From Gastrolobium villosum (taxonomy: Eukaryota; Streptophyta; Magnoliopsida; Fabales; Fabaceae), in NCBI GenBank assembly GCA_032173675.1, contig JAVKPL010005405.1, positions 40,876 through 104,875 on the forward strand: 64,000 bases of DNA, given 5' to 3'. The position numbers and the translations under genes were made by a program. The notes under the pieces were generated by a model. That model was not told where the DNA came from. It worked only from the letters and a program-made list of their open reading frames with translations, and did not search any database. Positions 1 through 12,833 of this stretch are shown one piece after another (within the stretch, counting starts at the first letter, position 1; each line of letters begins with the position of its first letter).

Positions 1-998
1 GTGTTGACATTATTTAGTAAATAATTTAGATAAGTATGCTAGAATTCATGGTAACTTTTTTTCCTAATAAATTTGTGTAATTACAATAAATATTTTGATA
101 ATTTGATGTATCAAATTTTTTGGCCCCAGCTAAATCGGAATCTTGGCTCCGCCACTGATTCCCTTATTTAAATATATATATACTATAAGGTTTTTTCGTT
201 AAATTTCTTATTATTTTTTCTAAAATAAATTATCCTTATAATTGTTATTTTCCCTTTTGGTAATTTTGAAATCTTGCCTTGTTTTGTCATTTCTAAGTAA
301 TTAGTGAGTGTTCCGAGAAAAAAATTTATATACTCTAAGCCCACCACTTATTCAATGGTCCTTTTTTATAAATGAATTTTTTTTTCCATTTTTATCTTTC
401 TTTTTTTCTATTTTAGAAAGGGACTACCATAATCAAGACCCACAAAAAATCTTCTTGTTCAGGATTGATTAAGTATTTTCCTTTTGTTTTTATTTTTGCT
501 GCCATAATTGTGAAACACTGGCACAATTACAGGCAAAAATGAGAGATTTCCTGCTTTGTTCATAAATTAGAAAAAATTCTGGTGTCATATGGGTTGATTT
601 TCTGATTATGACTAGGGTTGTCCGCAATAGGGTACTAAAGGATGCCAATGGTGATATTAGTGATTATCTCATCTACGCAACGAGAATATCTCATGTGCTA
701 TAGATATATTGAGTTTTTTATACATTTTTTTACTTATAATGTGATGTGTGTTTTATTTTTTTATTAAATTATTCTTTCACTTAATTTTTAAATAAATTAT
801 TTATTAATAAATTGATAAAATTAAGATATATATCCATTGTGAATGAAAAACACATTAAAAATTCAATAAATTCGTATTAGGGAAAATATTTTCTCATGTT
901 ATATGAGCTCATGTTAGTGACCATTCGATTTGCGTGTAAAGTTTTTCTTTTCTTTTTCTTTTTCTAATAAATATGGGACCCACCACTAATTGAGTCAC

Positions 999-1046
999 AA
1001 CATGAGAATTGAATTCTCATGTAACATGAGAATTGAATTCTCATGT
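999..1046. repeat. two tandem copies of a 24-bp palindrome
   Basis: Two exact 24-bp units lie head to tail (999-1022 and 1023-1046), followed by a third partial unit. Each unit contains the palindrome CATGAGAATTGAATTCTCAT apart from its central bases, so each copy can fold on itself. The units sit at the edge of a segment with less AT-rich, gene-like composition. Confidence 0.75.
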
Positions 1047-1268
1047 AACATGAGAAAATCAAATCCCATCGTATTATTGAAGAAATTTTCCTACGCAATC
1101 ACATCCAAATTTAACAAATTGTTTCACATGAAGAACCTCATGCAGAAGAACAGCTCCTTAATAGTGCCCGATATGTCACTCATGAGGGATCTTGTTCTGC
1201 TGCAAAGATCACGCTTTCTCAGGTACCCTTATGCGAGTTTGGCTGATGTGCTTTTAAGAAAGAGTTGA
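1047..1268 (+). pseudogene. possible gene fragment, unidentified
   Basis: An open frame ends at 1268. Its composition is less AT-biased than its surroundings, and it reads with several Leu/Arg-rich stretches (for example SLMRDLVLLQRSRFLRYP). I do not recognise the family, and there is no clear upstream exon. The upstream part of the frame is only the palindromic repeat. It may be a captured or relic exon, or it may be chance. Confidence 0.2.
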
Positions 1269-2149
1269 AAATGATTCAATGGTGATATGACAAAAATTTC
1301 TCTTGGCCATCACATATCCATTCCATTCGTCTCCATGACTCTATTGTCAGTACCATCAGTCAACACTGTATTGGTCATTGGACCAGAATTTGATGTGTTG
1401 ATGCGACCAATGTTGTCTTATTTATTGTTTGGTTGTTGAAATCATGAAGTGGCAGTTATGTCACAATTTATGATTCTAAACTGAAAGTATTTTGTTTTTC
1501 ATTTGTTAAAAAAATACTTATATATGGTCATATGTGGTTAATGTGTGTCATGTGTCATAATTTTAATACGCTGATATAATATTAATTAGTTGGGTAATGG
1601 AAGAAAATAAAAAAAATAAGGAATATATAATTTTTTTTTCATTAACGAGAGTATATCATGACATTAGTCGTAAAAGAATTAAAATGAAATGTTAAACAAA
1701 AGGTAAAAATAAAATAATAAAGGACGTTGCTAATAAAAATTGAAGGGTTGACACTCTCGAAACTTTCCTACACTGTTATTTTTTGATTTATTTGATAACT
1801 TAAGAAAATACACAAATCTCAAAAAACTTTAACTTAATGTATTGTATGTTTGAATATTTCATATTTTGTATAAATAATATTCATAATTAAAGATTGTATG
1901 AACTTAGAGGAACCAATTATTATCTATATGAGCAAAAATAATTTAAAAAAATGATAATAGCTAAAGATTTATATAAACTCAAAGGAGGCGATTATCCACT
2001 CTAATTCCTCTCATGCTCTACCAGACGAAATTAAACCAACCTATCCCCAATTTTTACGAGATAATTTCATATGACACTGAGGACAGGCTTCATGTTCAAT
2101 TATATTATATTTTAATTTATTTTTTGTAAGAAGGGAGGACTTAGAGGTT

Positions 2150-2350
2150 TTAATTAAGGGTAAATGGTGTGTCATTTTAAAGGATGTAAAGTTGTGTCAT
2201 TTTAAGATAGAGAAAGAAATAGATAAAGAAAAAGAATAGTTGACAAAAAAATAAAGATGTGGGTTCCACCTCTTTGTGAGAGTGAAAGGATATAAGTTGT
2301 GTCATTTAAAAGGATAAATACTTTTTATCATTTTAAAGTATGTAAAGTTA
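2150..2350 (+). repeat. dispersed repeat family R-A, copy 1
   Basis: About 200 bp with a recurring order of motifs: TGTCATTTTAA, a GATAAAGA-type purine run, GTTGACAAAAAA, ATAAAGATGTGGGTTCC, TCTTTGTGAGAGTGAAA and TCATTTAAAAGGATAAA. The same order recurs near 2735-2855, at 3108-3300 and, inverted, at about 13086-13275. It looks like a short non-autonomous element. No terminal repeats or target duplications could be fixed. Confidence 0.6.
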
Positions 2351-2734
2351 TAGAGAAAAAAAGAAGAAGAAGGAGGTAAATGTTAAGTTGGAGGGTCCTA
2401 AGCTGAAGAGGAGGGCTGATGGTCCATCTTGCGTCAAGGATTATATTGTGTAATCAGCCCAAATTGTTAATTGTCCATGGTCATTACAAAACTAGTCCAT
2501 TTAGTATTGCCATCTGTTATGAGTGTATTCAATTTGTGTGAGTCTTCACTATTTTCTATTTACGTGTCATTTTATCAATTTAGTTACACGGTTGTTAGGA
2601 GGCGTGGCATATAGGGAAGGATTGGGGTGTCATTTGGAATTATTCAATGAAAATACAGATTTCGAGTTAATTTTTCTCTGTTCTTCATTTGTTCATCTTG
2701 TTTGTTCTTTCAGATATCCATATAGGATTTCCTA

Positions 2735-2855
2735 TCTATCAATAAAGAAGAAGAGAGAGTTAATAAAAAAAAATAAAGATGTGTGTCCTATCTCTTTGTG
2801 AGAGTAAAAAAATATAAATTATATCATTTAAGAAGATAAATATTTTTCCCTTCAA
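2735..2855 (+). repeat. dispersed repeat family R-A, copy 2 (partial)
   Basis: A shortened copy that keeps the GAGAGTTAATAAAAAA, ATAAAGATGTG, CTCTTTGTGAGAGT and ATATCATTTAA blocks in the same order as the copy starting near 2150. Confidence 0.5.
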
Positions 2856-3107
2856 TTAAACCAACATCATGCATATCAGGAGCACTTTTATTGTACACCG
2901 GGGTCATGATAGTCCGGTTCAAGAAGGGAAAGTATAAGGGGATAGGGGAAAATATAAGAAAAGAGAGAGATATAAGAGTATTTTTTTTTACCAAAAAAGG
3001 AAAAGGACCACAATTTTTTTTTTTTATACTCCTCGAAAATATTAAAAAAATCCGCATATCAGAATGTAGCAGTGGTGTGACTATTCCTCCCACTACCGAT
3101 TCATTTA

Positions 3108-3300
3108 TATTTTAAAGGAAAAACATGTATCATTTTAAAGATTTTAAAATTGTTCATTTTAAGTGAGAGACAAAGATAGATAAAGAGGAGAGAGTTGACA
3201 AAAAATATAAAGGTGTGGGTACCAACTATTTATGAGAACGAAATAACATAAGTTATATCATTTAAAAGGAGAAACAATTTTTTCATATTTTAAAGTTTGA
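3108..3300 (+). repeat. dispersed repeat family R-A, copy 3
   Basis: It carries the ATCATTTTAAAG, AGATAGATAAAGAGGAGAG, GTTGACAAAAAATATAAAG, GTGTGGGTACC and ATATCATTTAAAAGGA blocks in the family order. Divergence from copy 1 is clear, so this is not a recent duplicate. Confidence 0.55.
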
Positions 3301-4208
3301 AGAAGTTTGGTTGTCATTTTGATTTTTCTTCATCAGTTTGAAGCCCAATTCACTTACCATAGTCTAATGGTTTGGTCACTAACATCACATTAGGGCATTC
3401 AAGCCGGGAGACTTGAGCACTCAATTCAAACCCAAAAAGGTAAAATAAAAAAAGCCTATAACCCAAGCCCCATTGCCCAGCGCCCAATTTGATAGTTCCA
3501 ACATTTCTGGTAGTGGCAAATTTCCTTAACCCATTTCACCTATAATCCTTACTTTTGCACGCCCATGATCAGTAATTCAGTATGATCTATTTTTTGGTAT
3601 CGGGCTAGGAAAATTCATGAATACGTATGTGTGTTTCTTTCTAAAAGAACAATTAATAGATATTTTCTCATAACTAGTTTAGAAGATATATAACTAGTTG
3701 CCCATGGATTTCCATGACTATTCTGCTATTAGTCTATTTGATGCTTCGTTTATGCATAGTTGTATAGTGAGGGAAGTCAGCAACCTTTTTGCACACTTTT
3801 ATACCAATGGGACATTCCCTTACTAAAGATATTAAAAAGAATGATTAGCGTGACTTTAACCTTTTCCTTTTAAAACTTTTAGACCTAAATTATGCTTATA
3901 TTCGTTCTTTCATATACAATATTCTAATTAATAATTATATATCATTTTTATCCAAAAATAAAGAGAGAGACATACTTTATCAGCTCAAAGAGAGAGACAG
4001 GGAGAGGGATACCTACTTCATATTACAATTTAAGATAACATATTTTAAGAGAATATTAAAAGACTCGCCGTATACGTTTAATGAGTCCGAGATGAAAATC
4101 ATGTTTATTTTAAAATCACCCATGTTATTTAGTACGAAAATTATTACAAATAATCAAATATAATTGAAGAAAAAAACTAAAAAGTAAATGAATAATTAAT
4201 AAAATACA

Positions 4209-4209
<1 letters not shown>

Positions 4210-4262
<53 letters not shown>
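4210..4262. repeat. (TA)n microsatellite
   Basis: An uninterrupted AT dinucleotide run of about 45 bp grades into ATAATATATAATATT. Confidence 0.9.
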
Positions 4263-4679
4263 ATATTTTTGATAAATTACGGATATCCTTTACGAAAAGT
4301 AATCCTATTCGAACCAAGAACCTCCATTGGAATTAGATTTTTCAAGAGAGATTTTTTGTATTCACTTAAATCCAAAATCTTGCTTACAACATACTTGAAA
4401 GAACTATCTTTGGTATACATATTTGTATCATTTGATATATATTTTTATAAAACAATAAAAGTTTTATTTATAAAGATATTTTCATAGACGTCATCGTCAG
4501 ACCAATCCTTCGAATACTATTGTGATTACCTACAATTGCCGTTTTTTTATGAATTAAACTTTGGTCCTCTCCATGAGAGTTTTGACACAATAACATATTT
4601 ATATCCAAATTTAAATGTTATAGATATTTATATAATTCCAAAAAACAAGAAGGGAGTCCATGCCATCTAAGTATATTAT

Positions 4680-4855
4680 ATGAGTTTTATAAGAATTATG
4701 TTGTAGGAAAAATGTTTGTGTTATGTTATAGAGATTCGTTTTGCGTGTCAAAATTTATTTATTTTTTGCTGTGGGCCCCACAAAATGTTGTGAGTGTAGG
4801 AAATTTTTTCTGGTCATGTTAAATTATAGATGATAAACCCATATTATATATAAAT
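4680..4855 (+). mobile_element. MITE-like element, family M1 copy 1
   Basis: This segment matches, in reverse complement, the segment at about 30357-30515. Shared blocks include TTATAAGAATTATGTTGTAGG (against TTATAAGAGTTATGTTGTAGG), GTTATAGAGATTCGTTTTGCG, GGGCCCCACAAAA and GTGTAGGAAA. Both copies lie next to AT-rich or (TA)n sequence. No coding capacity is seen. Confidence 0.55.
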
Positions 4856-5160
4856 TTCTCCATGGTTATTATTAAAAAAATGGGAATATGCTTTTCAAAA
4901 AGTTTATTTATACTTTGGGGAAACACCGTTACTTATATTGAATGGCTGTATCTGAATTAACAGTACCAATCACTTTGAAGTTTCAAACATAGTTTTTGCA
5001 ATGAAGCCTTCAAGGACCTATGCATTATGGGACCAATGATAGAATCAAAAGGGTGACACGAAAATGTTATTCTGGTAATGCTCAAACCTCCCAATTATGG
5101 GCGGAAGTTCTGTACAAAAGAACAATCTGTTAATCAACAGGAAAAAAAAATACAACATAA

Positions 5161-5313
5161 GGGCCGACCCAGTTCAAATACCCACTTCGTGAGTGTCTGG
5201 GGAAGGGAATACTCTAGTCAGCCTTTCCCCTACTTTTTCCAGAGAGGCTGATTCGAACCCGCGACCTGACACACCACGGCAAGCAAGCTTACCGCTGAGC
5301 CAAGCCGGCCCTT
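5161..5313 (-). mobile_element. tRNA-derived SINE (family S1), copy 1
   Basis: Read on the minus strand, the element starts GGGCCGGCTTGGCTCAGCGG, which contains an RNA polymerase III A box (TGGCTCAGCGG). A B box follows (GGTTCGAATC). It ends with GGTCGGCCCTT. A second copy lies at 27277-27430 on the plus strand. The flanks share CAACAT (5153-5158 and 5314-5319), a plausible short target duplication. It sits about 140 bp past the kinase stop codon, so it is probably in or near that gene's 3'UTR. It is not a functional tRNA, because the head is followed by a tRNA-unrelated body. Confidence 0.8.
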
Positions 5314-5451
5314 CAACATGAGAAAGTAAATTCACTTGCTGTTGCTTATAAACAAACCAAAATTGTGATTGCAAGCTTCACTGTATGCGGAAAATAAGCT
5401 CATGAGATCATGACTGATATGGATAACTCCCAACAGAATTACATAACCTTC

Positions 5452-8400
5452 CTATGACTTGTAAACATAGGAAAGCCATGGATGCTTTAGCGCCTGTCTT
5501 GCTGTAGGCCTTCTTTTGGGGTTAATGGTAAGCAAGTATCTGACAAAGTCGATAAACATAGTATCAGTAACCTGTAGGTGCTGCTCCAATGATGACTCCT
5601 CTGGAATTATGTACTCCATTTGATTAGTCTCCTGTGTACAAAATACTAAAGATTAGTTAGTCGAAAAAACCTAAAATGGAAATTGAAAAGGAGGATTTGA
5701 TTTTGTTGGTGAATGTAAGGCCAATTCTTTTTCTTCATTGCACAAATTGCACATACTAATCCATCTGAGATTTTCTTCACTATCGACTTTACATTGTTTG
5801 TTAATTATATTCTGACAAAAAAGATAATGGATTTTTATTGACTGCAGCCGTGGCAAAACTTGAAATTGAGCACATGTGGATTAATAGGATTTAACTAGGA
5901 CTCATAAAAAAAGTGAAGAAAAATGTACTGCATTCTTCAGTTGACTAGATTTTAGCAAACTAATGATTTTAGAAACAAGAAGAGAGCTTTTTGCTGCTTT
6001 TACCTTCAAATAAATGGGTCAAAAGTGAAATGTATTCAGCAGCAACAAGAAAATGTCTTTATTTGTATGATTTCATGAAGAACACCAAATGAAATAAGTT
6101 GACCTTCCGATACAAAAGAAACAATCATGAAGGAAAAAACAACAGGAAACAAACCTCGTTTAAATAATAAACATCATACTCTTTGGTGAAGTACTTGTGT
6201 GTTTCCTGCCCTTTCACCAACATCTCTAGATCAATAGGACCAATCATTCCAACCATGCGGGCGAGAATCATCACAACTGCATCATTTGGAAAGAGCACCT
6301 AGAGAAGACAAAAGGACCGAGGATAAATAAATAAAAAAATTCTTCGAAAATAAATTATTCCCTGATTATATTAGCTTACCAAACTGAACATTCTGATCAA
6401 ACTTTACAAAAGAAACTCAAAATTCCATGATTATATTAAAGCCATAGAAAAATGTATTTCATTAATATCATAAAAAAGGAAAATTAGAACATACTTCACC
6501 AGAGCATAGCTCAGCCAAGATGCAACCAAGAGACCATATATCAATCTTTTCATCATATTGAAGGCCTAACATCACTTCAGGAGCTCTATAAGATCGGGAT
6601 TGTACATATAGGCACAGATTGTCAGTTTGAAAGCAACTGCTTCCGAGATCAATAATCTTTACTTCACATCTTTTGTAACTTTTGATTAGAATGTTTTCTG
6701 GCTTCAGGTCGCAGTGAACAATTCCCAAGTTATGCAAGTATTGCAATGCCTCCAAACACTGACGAGTGATGAGCTGTAAAGAAGGATAACAACAACCCTG
6801 ATCATCATGCTTTGACAACTTCTCTATTTCTGACTTGCAGCAATTATATTCAAATTGCTGAATTAACTATCTAACAATGGACAGGCAAAGTTATAATTAA
6901 GAAGAGCAACATATTGATGAGTAAAGTAGGTATGAAGGATCCAGGGTGTTTTAGATAACTAGCAATGTAACAACCGAAAAAGTAACATTGTGGAATAGGT
7001 AAAAAAGATATTAGTCTGGTTTAACATACCTGCAACCTGTTCAATGTAAAATATGCTTCCCCTCCAGATTCTAGGTTGAATTTCTGAAATTCATATAAGT
7101 TTGCTCGCAGAAGTTCAGTTACAATGAATAAATGCTCCTGCGAAATTTTCATTCAAGATAAGTGACTTGATATTAAAAGTTAAAGCTGATCGGGATGGGA
7201 GAAGATATAGAAAGAAAAGTTGATCATAAATTTCCACAGATCATTCCTTGTTAAGCATGTATGATTTCCCAAAAGTTTTGGATATAGCTTGAACTAAATG
7301 AAATTTCTGTACCTTACATGAAATCAATCCAGCTATATATAACATACCTGATGGTAGAAATAGTCATAAAGACGCAATAAGTGGCGTTCATCTGTTGGGT
7401 CATGCTTATTGACAAGTTTCAGAAGCTTGATTTCATCTAAGCTTTGATCAAAAAAGTCTTTGTCATTTTTAATAATCTTCAAGCAAACATCTACTCCCAT
7501 CTGAAGATCATGTGCCTGAACAACCCTACTGAAGGCAGCTGAACCAAGATACTCTGTTACATAGTACCTGCCAGCCATGACTGTATTTAGCACAATGGGA
7601 AGTTCCTTGCTTTCTTCAAATCCAGTCCTGTAGATGCAATAACTGATGAGAGCAAATTATACCCAAATAATACATTCTGAAACTTTAATACCTAAAGAGC
7701 AAAAGTGAATAGCCATTGCAAATTCCACAATAAATAAATACTGAGACAAAATCAACATGAATATAGTCAAGGCCAACAAAGAAAAAGTTAAAGGCCCAAA
7801 AATAAGAAAGGTAAAAGCAAACAAAGTGGCACTCATTTAATTTCAAAATTTATCAACTCCTAGTCCCCTAAACATTCAAAATCAATTTATTCACCAGCAT
7901 TACCAGGAATATTAGGTAGAAATGAAAATTTACAGCACAAGATCATCTACAAGCAAACCTGTTCTTTCTATGTATAATTCTCAGGTCAAAGACTTCATAT
8001 TCATCCTCTTGAATGTACTTTAAGAGTTCATCATCAGTAGTATCCTCTCCATCTGCAATAACATCTGGATCTTGGCACTCTTCACCGAATTCTCTTCCAT
8101 CTCCTGCCTTGTAGGTGTCAAATCCATTTGGTAGATCTGTTTCAGCAACATTGATAGTTAAGTGATAGGGACCCTTGTCCCCCTTACTGCTATCATTTTT
8201 AGTGTGGTAGTCAAAACTTCGATTCAAAGTATGTTCTGGGGCAGAATCAAAAGAGGTAATATCCCCAACAACCTTCAAATGAAAATCATTCAGATGGATT
8301 TCCTTCAAATTAGGGTAGCTGAAGTTTGTAGGATCCCCACTACAAGAATCTCCTGAACCTCCACAGCTTTTGCAAAATGGAACTTCACAGCTATAGGGAA

Positions 8401-9842
8401 CGGTGTGTTTCTCAGCCTTGCCCTCTAATTTCCCTTCAACCTGGTCTTTATTATCCACATGACAATAGCCTTGTGAGTGAGTCACATTTCCATCCCCTAG
8501 AGAGGAATGATTATAAAGGCATGCCTTGTCCTTGTAAGCACCATTTCCCTCTGATTGAAATTCTTCATGGTTGAAATTAAAACCCAGAGAACTGTCATGT
8601 TGATTTTCAGTTTCTGCTGTCATGACAAACTTATCTTCACTTTCGCACCCAACGAAATCCGTCCCTTCAAAACTAGGAGTCAAGAAATTGTCATCATCTT
8701 TTTCATTATACCAATATGGTTCATTTTGCATATCAAATTCGTGATAATCACGTGCCGTGCCAAATTGAGATAATCTATCAGAAGAAGATTCGGAATCATT
8801 CTGAGTCTGAGATGAGGAACGGATTCCATACGGATTGATGAATTCTGCAAAAGTAACTAGGTTTTAGGATGCTCTGTTCTCGTGCCATGGTGAGTGGCAA
8901 TCAACTAAGTAAAAGAAAATGGGAATACAATTACCCAAAATAAAAAAAAAAAGAATGCTAGAAAAAGATTATGACTTGAATGAATCAGACATGAACAAAG
9001 AGAAGTGAATTGTGATTTAAATTTCAATATAAATTGAATTTATGAATAAACTAGAAAATATAGTGGGCAATGACTAAATACACAAATATATTTGCATGCC
9101 TATGCTAATCTGGTTGATGCCTTTTTCACTAAGAGCATCCTTTGACATATAAATTCATATTTTAAAAAATAATAATTGTACATGCAATGGAATTGTAATT
9201 AAAATAAAATCGAGTACACGAATTTAGGGTTGAATGATCACTATGTGATCCCAATATTAAAAATGGAAAAACCAAAATAAAAACAGATAAAAGCACAAAA
9301 AATTCAACTAACGCAGAAACTAAAACCAGAACTTTTCGACAATCAAACTGAAACATAGGTTCTGGCTTCCGAGCAAAAAGCTCTCGCCGGTGGTAACGTA
9401 GGTTTCTGTTACTTTGAACAAAGAGTGATCATTGATCAGCACAAGCAATTGAGCATTAAGCACAAAACAATTTATTCGAATAGAAACAGAGTCTTTCATG
9501 AAAGAAACAAAACAAGTAGTCTTTCATGAAAGAAACAAAACAAGTACCTGAAGAAGAAACACGAGAAGTGGACGACCCGATGCTCACAAACTCATCCTCC
9601 GACGAAACTGAGGTCGATTTCGAGCAGTCTCCGGCGAGGTCCGGCAACTCCGACGGCCGCGAAAGCGATCGAACCCTGACCGGAGGCGGCGGCGGAACCA
9701 TGGGGAAAAAGAATTTCTCGTAGTCAAAGGACCCCAGATCACTCTTCTCGATGATGTCTTCTCTGAGAGCAGATTCTGCTTCCGATAACCCATTATTCCT
9801 GAGAAACTCTAGCACAGCTTCGACGCCGTTGGACACAGCCAT
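5452..9842 (-). CDS. plant DYRK-type dual-specificity protein kinase
   Basis: A Ser/Thr/Tyr kinase of the CMGC group, plant DYRKP type. Seven exons with GT/AG borders join in frame: 9842-9548, 8844-7959, 7627-7348, 7137-7030, 6773-6495, 6298-6155, 5631-5452 (2172 nt, 723 aa). Residues 1-30 form a LisH-like helix pair (VEAVLEFLRNNGLSEAESAL), followed by an acidic, Ser-rich linker to about 410. The kinase domain covers about 416-715. The glycine loop is degenerate (YLGSAAFSRVV). Visible residues are ATP-site Lys444, helix-C Glu459, HCDLKPEN at 543-550 and DLG in place of DFG at 565-567. The activation loop reads LYVQSRSYRAPE, so the DYRK Tyr-x-Tyr pair keeps only the second Tyr. The start is the ATG at 9842; a frame extension to 9848 begins with GTG. 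I am sure of the family but not of the exact orthologue. Confidence 0.93.
9491..9546. repeat. 28-bp tandem duplication at the kinase exon 1 donor
   Basis: Two identical 28-bp units (9491-9518 and 9519-9546) lie just inside intron 1. The upstream unit, in gene orientation, supplies the TACTTG part of the used splice donor (CAG|GTACTTG at 9548/9547). The second unit is preceded by AC rather than G, so it does not create a second GT donor. Confidence 0.85.
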
Positions 9843-10188
9843 GAACACGACAAGAACAACTCAAAGGTGAAGGTGTTGCTGTTGCTGACTGAGCCAGAGG
9901 GGCAACAAGAAGTGAATTAAGAAACGTGTGAGGGACAAAACCGTAATAAGCCGCATGGTTTGTGATGTGCATGCTGCGGTAGTAATAGAAAGAAAGATAT
10001 AGAAATAGAAATATAGGAATATGGTGCGAGAAGAGTAGATAGAGATTCTGCGTGTGTCTCTGTGTCTCTCCGTTCTTCTGTGTAAAACATTAGCCAAACC
10101 AAGGGTGCGTATGTCTTACCAAATTTGAAAAGAAACATAGAGGTTGCTATTTGGTGGGGCCAAAAGCATTATAAGTTCCACGATTTCA

Positions 10189-10218
10189 CACGTGTAATGA
10201 TATTGTGATTCCACGTCA
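10189..10218. promoter_or_regulatory. G-box and CCACGTCA box upstream of the kinase
   Basis: CACGTG at 10189-10194 (inside ACACGTGT) and CCACGTCA at 10211-10218 (TGACGTGG on the gene strand) lie about 350 bp upstream of the kinase ATG. Paired ACGT-core motifs are classic plant bZIP/ABRE-type sites. Function is inferred from motif and position only. Confidence 0.45.
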
Positions 10219-11764
10219 TATTAATTTTTTCCCCTTGTATTGTTTTTCATTATGGTGAGAAGTCAACACGGGTATGGGACCATCTTATTTTGCTTTTTTT
10301 TTTTTTCTCTCATTTTTACTTTTCATTTCCAGAACATGTTTTTTGGGTTACTTTAATAACTTTTTCTCTCTTTTGTCGTTGGGGGAGTTCATTCTTTTCT
10401 CATGAATATATTAAATGAATAATTTTGACATATATCTTTTTTGGTTGTACCAAATGAAAATGTAGATATTTATTATATTATTGTTCGGCTGCCCTAACCT
10501 TCCTTGTGCTTGGAATGTTCTCCTATGTAATTTTGGATGTGTTTATTTTATTTAATTTTCAATTTCTAAAGAATTCTCTAATTATATATAACTTTAGATA
10601 TATTTTAATTTAAAAAATGATTTTAAGTCCTTCTTCCCTTCTTTGATAGCAAAAAAGCATAAACAAACGGGATTGAAAATAACTGCACCATTTGAAAGTG
10701 TAATAAATAGGTTAAAATTGGTTGCTGAAATGGACAGAATGCTTTCCTAAGCAAACGTGGCTGCTGGAGGCTGTAGCACAAGGAAACAACTAAAAGAAGT
10801 GATCAATATAAATACAAATATGGATACCTCAGCAGTCCTTTTAGAAGCATAGGCTGATGTAGAATGGATATGTTTTGAGAATATAATAGAGTTGGAGTTA
10901 TCAAAAAATAAAAAATAAAATGTTAGGTACGGACCTATACGAGAGTCCCGTATCGTAGAAGATCCAATAAAGAAAAACATAAAAAAGAAATAGAGCAAAA
11001 AAAAAGAAATGATGATTAATTATGATGAATCACAATAACAAACCTTGGACACGGGCTCTCAGAAGAGCTATTAAAAGTTCAGAATTTTATAATCACAAGG
11101 TAAATTCGAAAAATAAGAAGTAAAATCTATATGTAAGGTATTAACTCTTTTAATGTTATATTGTTATTGTGCATATACATCACTCTTTTAGCTAATGTTG
11201 CTACTTTTGGTGCATATATCCAGCATTTGGTATATTGTTATATAAGATAATATATTGTATAAGATAATATCATCTAATATTTGATGATACACTATATAAT
11301 ACTATATAGGATAAAAATAAATATTTTTGACAAATATACCTTTTATTAAAGAATTTATATAATCTTTCAAATATGTCATGTGATATTAATTTTCATAGAA
11401 ATCTATTGATTAGTGTGTTAAAAAATATCTTTTTATAAAAAATAAAAATATCTAATATTTTAAAAATTTATATTTTATTTTGATATATTAATATTGAAAT
11501 AATAGATTAATTCTTGAGAATTGCACCGGTTAATATATCAATCATTTATCAAGCTTAATCCCACTCTCTTACGTCTGATTGAGTTATACATAATTTTAAT
11601 GTATAAAGGGATCTTGTTGTATAAGTTTGTAATATACGATAGTATAAATTTTTACTATTAGGTCTTATACATCACATCAAACAGGCCCCTAGATCCAATA
11701 TTAATATACCGATATCTTTGACTAAACATCTTTGTCCTTTTTGGACTCAATAATATTATTCGCA

Positions 11765-11850
11765 AAACGATTGGGATTAGTCTAGTAGTATTGTGTTTGG
11801 ATAAATTATATTAGGCTATGTGTTCAATTCTCACTTATATAAAAAGATAA
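11765..11850 (+). mobile_element. possible tRNA-derived SINE relic
   Basis: It has a weak A-box-like TAGTCTAGTAGTATTGTG and a B-box-like TGTTCAATTCTC spaced as in a tRNA, followed by an AT-rich tail. No target duplication was found. The tRNA resemblance is partial. Confidence 0.3.
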
Positions 11851-12563
11851 TATTATTCACAAAGAAGCAAAGATTAATAATAAATAAAATAAGTAGGACC
11901 ACATGCACATGTTCAATCTTAAGAGTAAATTGAACTTTTACTAGTGTAACCTACTTTTGATTAGAGGTCATGAAATCAATTACGCAGACCCACCATTGAT
12001 CATAATGTTGTTTCTCAATTCTATGAAACTGAGTCGCCACCCACTCCTTTCTTTTCCAGGTGACCAGTTACCACACTCACCAGCCTGCTGTGTAAAATCA
12101 TTAAGCTCTTTTTCTCCCTCTTTCATCAGTTCACTTTATAATTATTGTTGTCATTACCTTTTTTCTTTTTAACCTTTTTTTGCTTTTTTTTTTTCTTTTT
12201 CTTTGTTCTCTCTGGCCCTAGATAGCATTTGAATTTCAAATGAGTTGCCCGTTAGTGAGGCCACACGAAACATGCCAAGGTCTTAAAATATGTCACTTTA
12301 TATTAGTGACAGGTTGTACATAATGCATGGTGAATCTCAGAGTTCAATTAAATGTAACAAGCGAAAATACAATGCAGTTATAATTCGTAAAAGAAAAAGT
12401 CTGATTTATAATAGCAGCATCAGTTTTAGATTTTTTTTTTCTTTAAATTGGACAAAACGTAAACTAAAATCTAAACAGCAATCCATAAATGGGGTGCCAA
12501 AAATGGTAATAGTGTCACTTCATAGCTTAATATTATTGGTGGATAGATTAATGATTTAAGGCC

Positions 12564-12833
12564 ACGAACTTCTAAAAATAAATAAGCAGGTGCATAAATG
12601 CGAATTTCACAACGATATTTGTAATGTTGGATTTTTTTTTTTACCATTGTCAGTAAGGTTGCTTCTTTGTATGGATAAAACCCCAACTTAAATGGTCATA
12701 AACTTCTAAAAAAAATAAACAGGGTGCATAAATGCAAATTCCACAATGTTGCTTATAATGTTGTAAAAGGGTTTTTTTTTTCCATTGTCAATCTTAATTG
12801 CTTCTTTGTATGAATAAAACTCCAACCTAAATG
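12564..12833. repeat. tandem duplication, unit about 134 bp
   Basis: Two diverged copies in direct order share AACTTCTAAAAA, GGTGCATAAATGC, a T-run followed by CCATTGTCA, TTGCTTCTTTGTATG and CCAACYTAAATGGTC. No coding content. Confidence 0.8.

Larger units (their letters stand above)
1..5150. other. gene-free AT-rich flank with dispersed repeats
   Basis: I see no supportable gene. The stretch holds AT-rich DNA, two 24-bp palindromic repeats near 1 kb, three diverged copies of a dispersed repeat (about 2150-3300), a (TA)n tract at about 4210-4260 and a MITE-like segment at about 4680-4850. The short open frames have no recognisable domains and no splice-supported continuation. Confidence 0.6.

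Noticed and set aside
5161..5313. Possible tRNA gene from A and B boxes
   Set aside because: The cloverleaf does not continue past the B box and the sequence recurs as a SINE at 27277-27430 with target duplications.
5174..5374. Open frame over the SINE downstream of the kinase
   Set aside because: It is the translated minus strand of the SINE and has no protein features.
8162..8773. Plus-strand open frames opposite kinase exon 2
   Set aside because: They are antisense shadows of the acidic linker exon.
9861..10138. Open frames upstream of the kinase start on the same strand
   Set aside because: They lie in the 5'UTR/promoter of the kinase, have low-complexity composition and no domains.
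10747..10998. Minus-strand open frame of 83 codons rich in Phe
   Set aside because: It consists of AT-rich sequence translated into Phe/Ser/Ile with no domain and no exon context.
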